Shown here piece by piece: positions 63,270 through 64,000 of a DNA stretch of 64,000 nucleotides. The stretch's first letter is position 1. Each line of letters starts with the position of its first letter. A program made the position numbers and the translations under genes. Source of the stretch: Pseudomonas sp. Irchel s3f7. GTDB taxonomy: Bacteria; Pseudomonadota; Gammaproteobacteria; Pseudomonadales; Pseudomonadaceae. A model generated the notes under the pieces. That model ran no database searches, was not told where the DNA came from, and saw only the letters and a list, made by a program, of their open reading frames with translations. The stretch lies in contig NZ_FYDO01000001.1 of the NCBI RefSeq assembly GCF_900187615.1, positions 62,001-126,000 of the forward strand. Direction: 5' to 3'.

Positions 63270-64000
63270 TCAGGCTACTGGAATCATAGGCAAATCCAGA
63301 ATGGCCTCACCACTGAATCGCGCCACCGAACCGGCGATGGATTCATGCGGCACGCCTTTAGCCACGTCGCTGACCGCATCCAGCCGCACTACTTGTTCAG
63401 CACTCAACTGCACGTCCAGCGCACCTAACGTCGCGTCGAGTTGCTCGCGGGTGCGGGAGCCGAGAATTGGAATCAGGGCCGTTGTCGAACGCTTGGCCTT
63501 TTCCCGCAGCCAGGCGATGGCCACGTGGGTCGGGCTGACATCCAGTTCGGCGGCGACGCCCAGCAAGGTGTCGAGCAGGGCGGTTTCGCGGGTTCCTTTT
63601 TCGGCATGAATCAGCATGCCGAGTTTGGTCGCACGGTTATCGCCTTCACTGTTGCGGTATTTACCGGTGAGGAAACCACCGCCCAGTGGCGACCACAGCG
63701 TAGCGGCCAGGCCCAGGGCTTCGGCCATCGGCAATTGCTCGCGTTCGGCGGTGCGTTCGGCGAGGCTGTATTCAACCTGGATGGCGGCAATCGGCGCGAA
63801 GCCGCGAACCTCGGCCAGCAGATCGGCGCGTGCGATGCGCCAGGCCGGGAAGTTCGACAAACCGGCGTAATGAATCTTGCCCGCGCGTACCAGATCGTCG
63901 AAGCCGCGCAGGATCTCTTCCATCGGTGTTACGCCGTCACTCATGTGCGCCCAGAACAGATCGATGTGGTCTGTCTTCAGGCGCTTGAGGCTCTCTTCGA
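63270..64000 (-). CDS. Aldo/keto reductase, 3' part
   Basis: The gene runs off the right edge. The visible 243 residues start ESLKRLKTDHIDLFWAHMSD, where the His is the AKR active-site residue, then LVRAGKIHYAGLSNFPAWR, IAAIQVEYSLAERTAE, PLGGGFLTGKYRNSEG and ILGSRTREQLDATLGAL. It is an NADPH-dependent AKR of the YajO/Tas-like group, distinct from the AKR at 15276. Substrate unknown. The N-terminal barrel strands and Asp/Tyr/Lys residues lie outside the window. Confidence 0.9.
   Translation of the reverse strand, partial: EESLKRLKTDHIDLFWAHMSDGVTPMEEILRGFDDLVRAGKIHYAGLSNFPAWRIARADLLAEVRGFAPIAAIQVEYSLAERTAEREQLPMAEALGLAATLWSPLGGGFLTGKYRNSEGDNRATKLGMLIHAEKGTRETALLDTLLGVAAELDVSPTHVAIAWLREKAKRSTTALIPILGSRTREQLDATLGALDVQLSAEQVVRLDAVSDVAKGVPHESIAGSVARFSGEAILDLPMIPVA

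Noticed and set aside
1..64000. CRISPR arrays, tRNA, rRNA, insertion sequences, prophage structural genes
   Set aside because: None could be identified; the regularly repeated short palindromes are REP elements at irregular spacing, not CRISPR repeats.

Overview
The window looks like chromosome of a fluorescent Pseudomonas (P. fluorescens group). Evidence: a complete kgu/ptxS 2-ketogluconate cluster, pvdQ beside a FecR-type anti-sigma gene, an H-NS-like MvaU/MvaV gene, high-GC codon use, and more than a dozen REP-type palindromes built on variants of 'GAGCxxGCxTGCxxGCGA'. No rRNA, tRNA, CRISPR array or insertion sequence was seen.

Layout. 1-4.4 kb: 3' end of galU, a low-GC patch with a broken FAD oxidoreductase and a 14-TM MFS exporter, then gor. 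4.4-6.6 kb: a KfrA-like DNA-binding protein facing a tyrosine recombinase, with repeated half-sites between them. 6.7-9.6 kb: ahpC, ahpF, gloA (oxidant and aldehyde defence). 9.7-16.3 kb: an exported small protein, a MvaU/MvaV-type nucleoid protein, an EAL c-di-GMP phosphodiesterase, an unannotated 34-codon ORF before hpd, a RarD-type permease and an aldo/keto reductase. 16.5-19.5 kb: a glycerate/sugar-diacid locus (truncated MFS, CdaR-type regulator, garK).

19.6-23.4 kb is the most unusual part. A small DUF gene is preceded by about 350 nt of nested, mutually exclusive inverted repeats that reach its Shine-Dalgarno. Then come a 659-aa beta-rich modular protein and a LuxR-type protein reduced to its HTH. 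Lux-box-like palindromes lie upstream of the last two; a third copy lies at 37.5 kb.

23.4-30.0 kb: an aminotransferase and kguD-kguT-kguK-kguE-ptxS with two identical PtxS operators. 30.1-37.5 kb: a DUF1345 protein, an RND pump and its adaptor, divergent from a two-component system. 37.5-44.4 kb: small genes, a hydrolase, a DUF411/YqaA pair, pvdQ and the FecR protein. 44.5-49.3 kb: a 1610-aa toxin-like protein with an HExxH motif near its C-terminus. 49.5-51.4 kb: dpkA and two small proteins. 51.7-60 kb: acyl-CoA / branched-chain catabolism in two convergent operons, separated by a perfect 162-bp tandem duplication. 60-64 kb: a LysR regulator divergent from a polyamine-binding protein plus agmatinase, then a partial aldo/keto reductase.

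REP elements recur between genes and in several places have reshaped coding ends (kguK, the aminotransferase, the truncated MFS).
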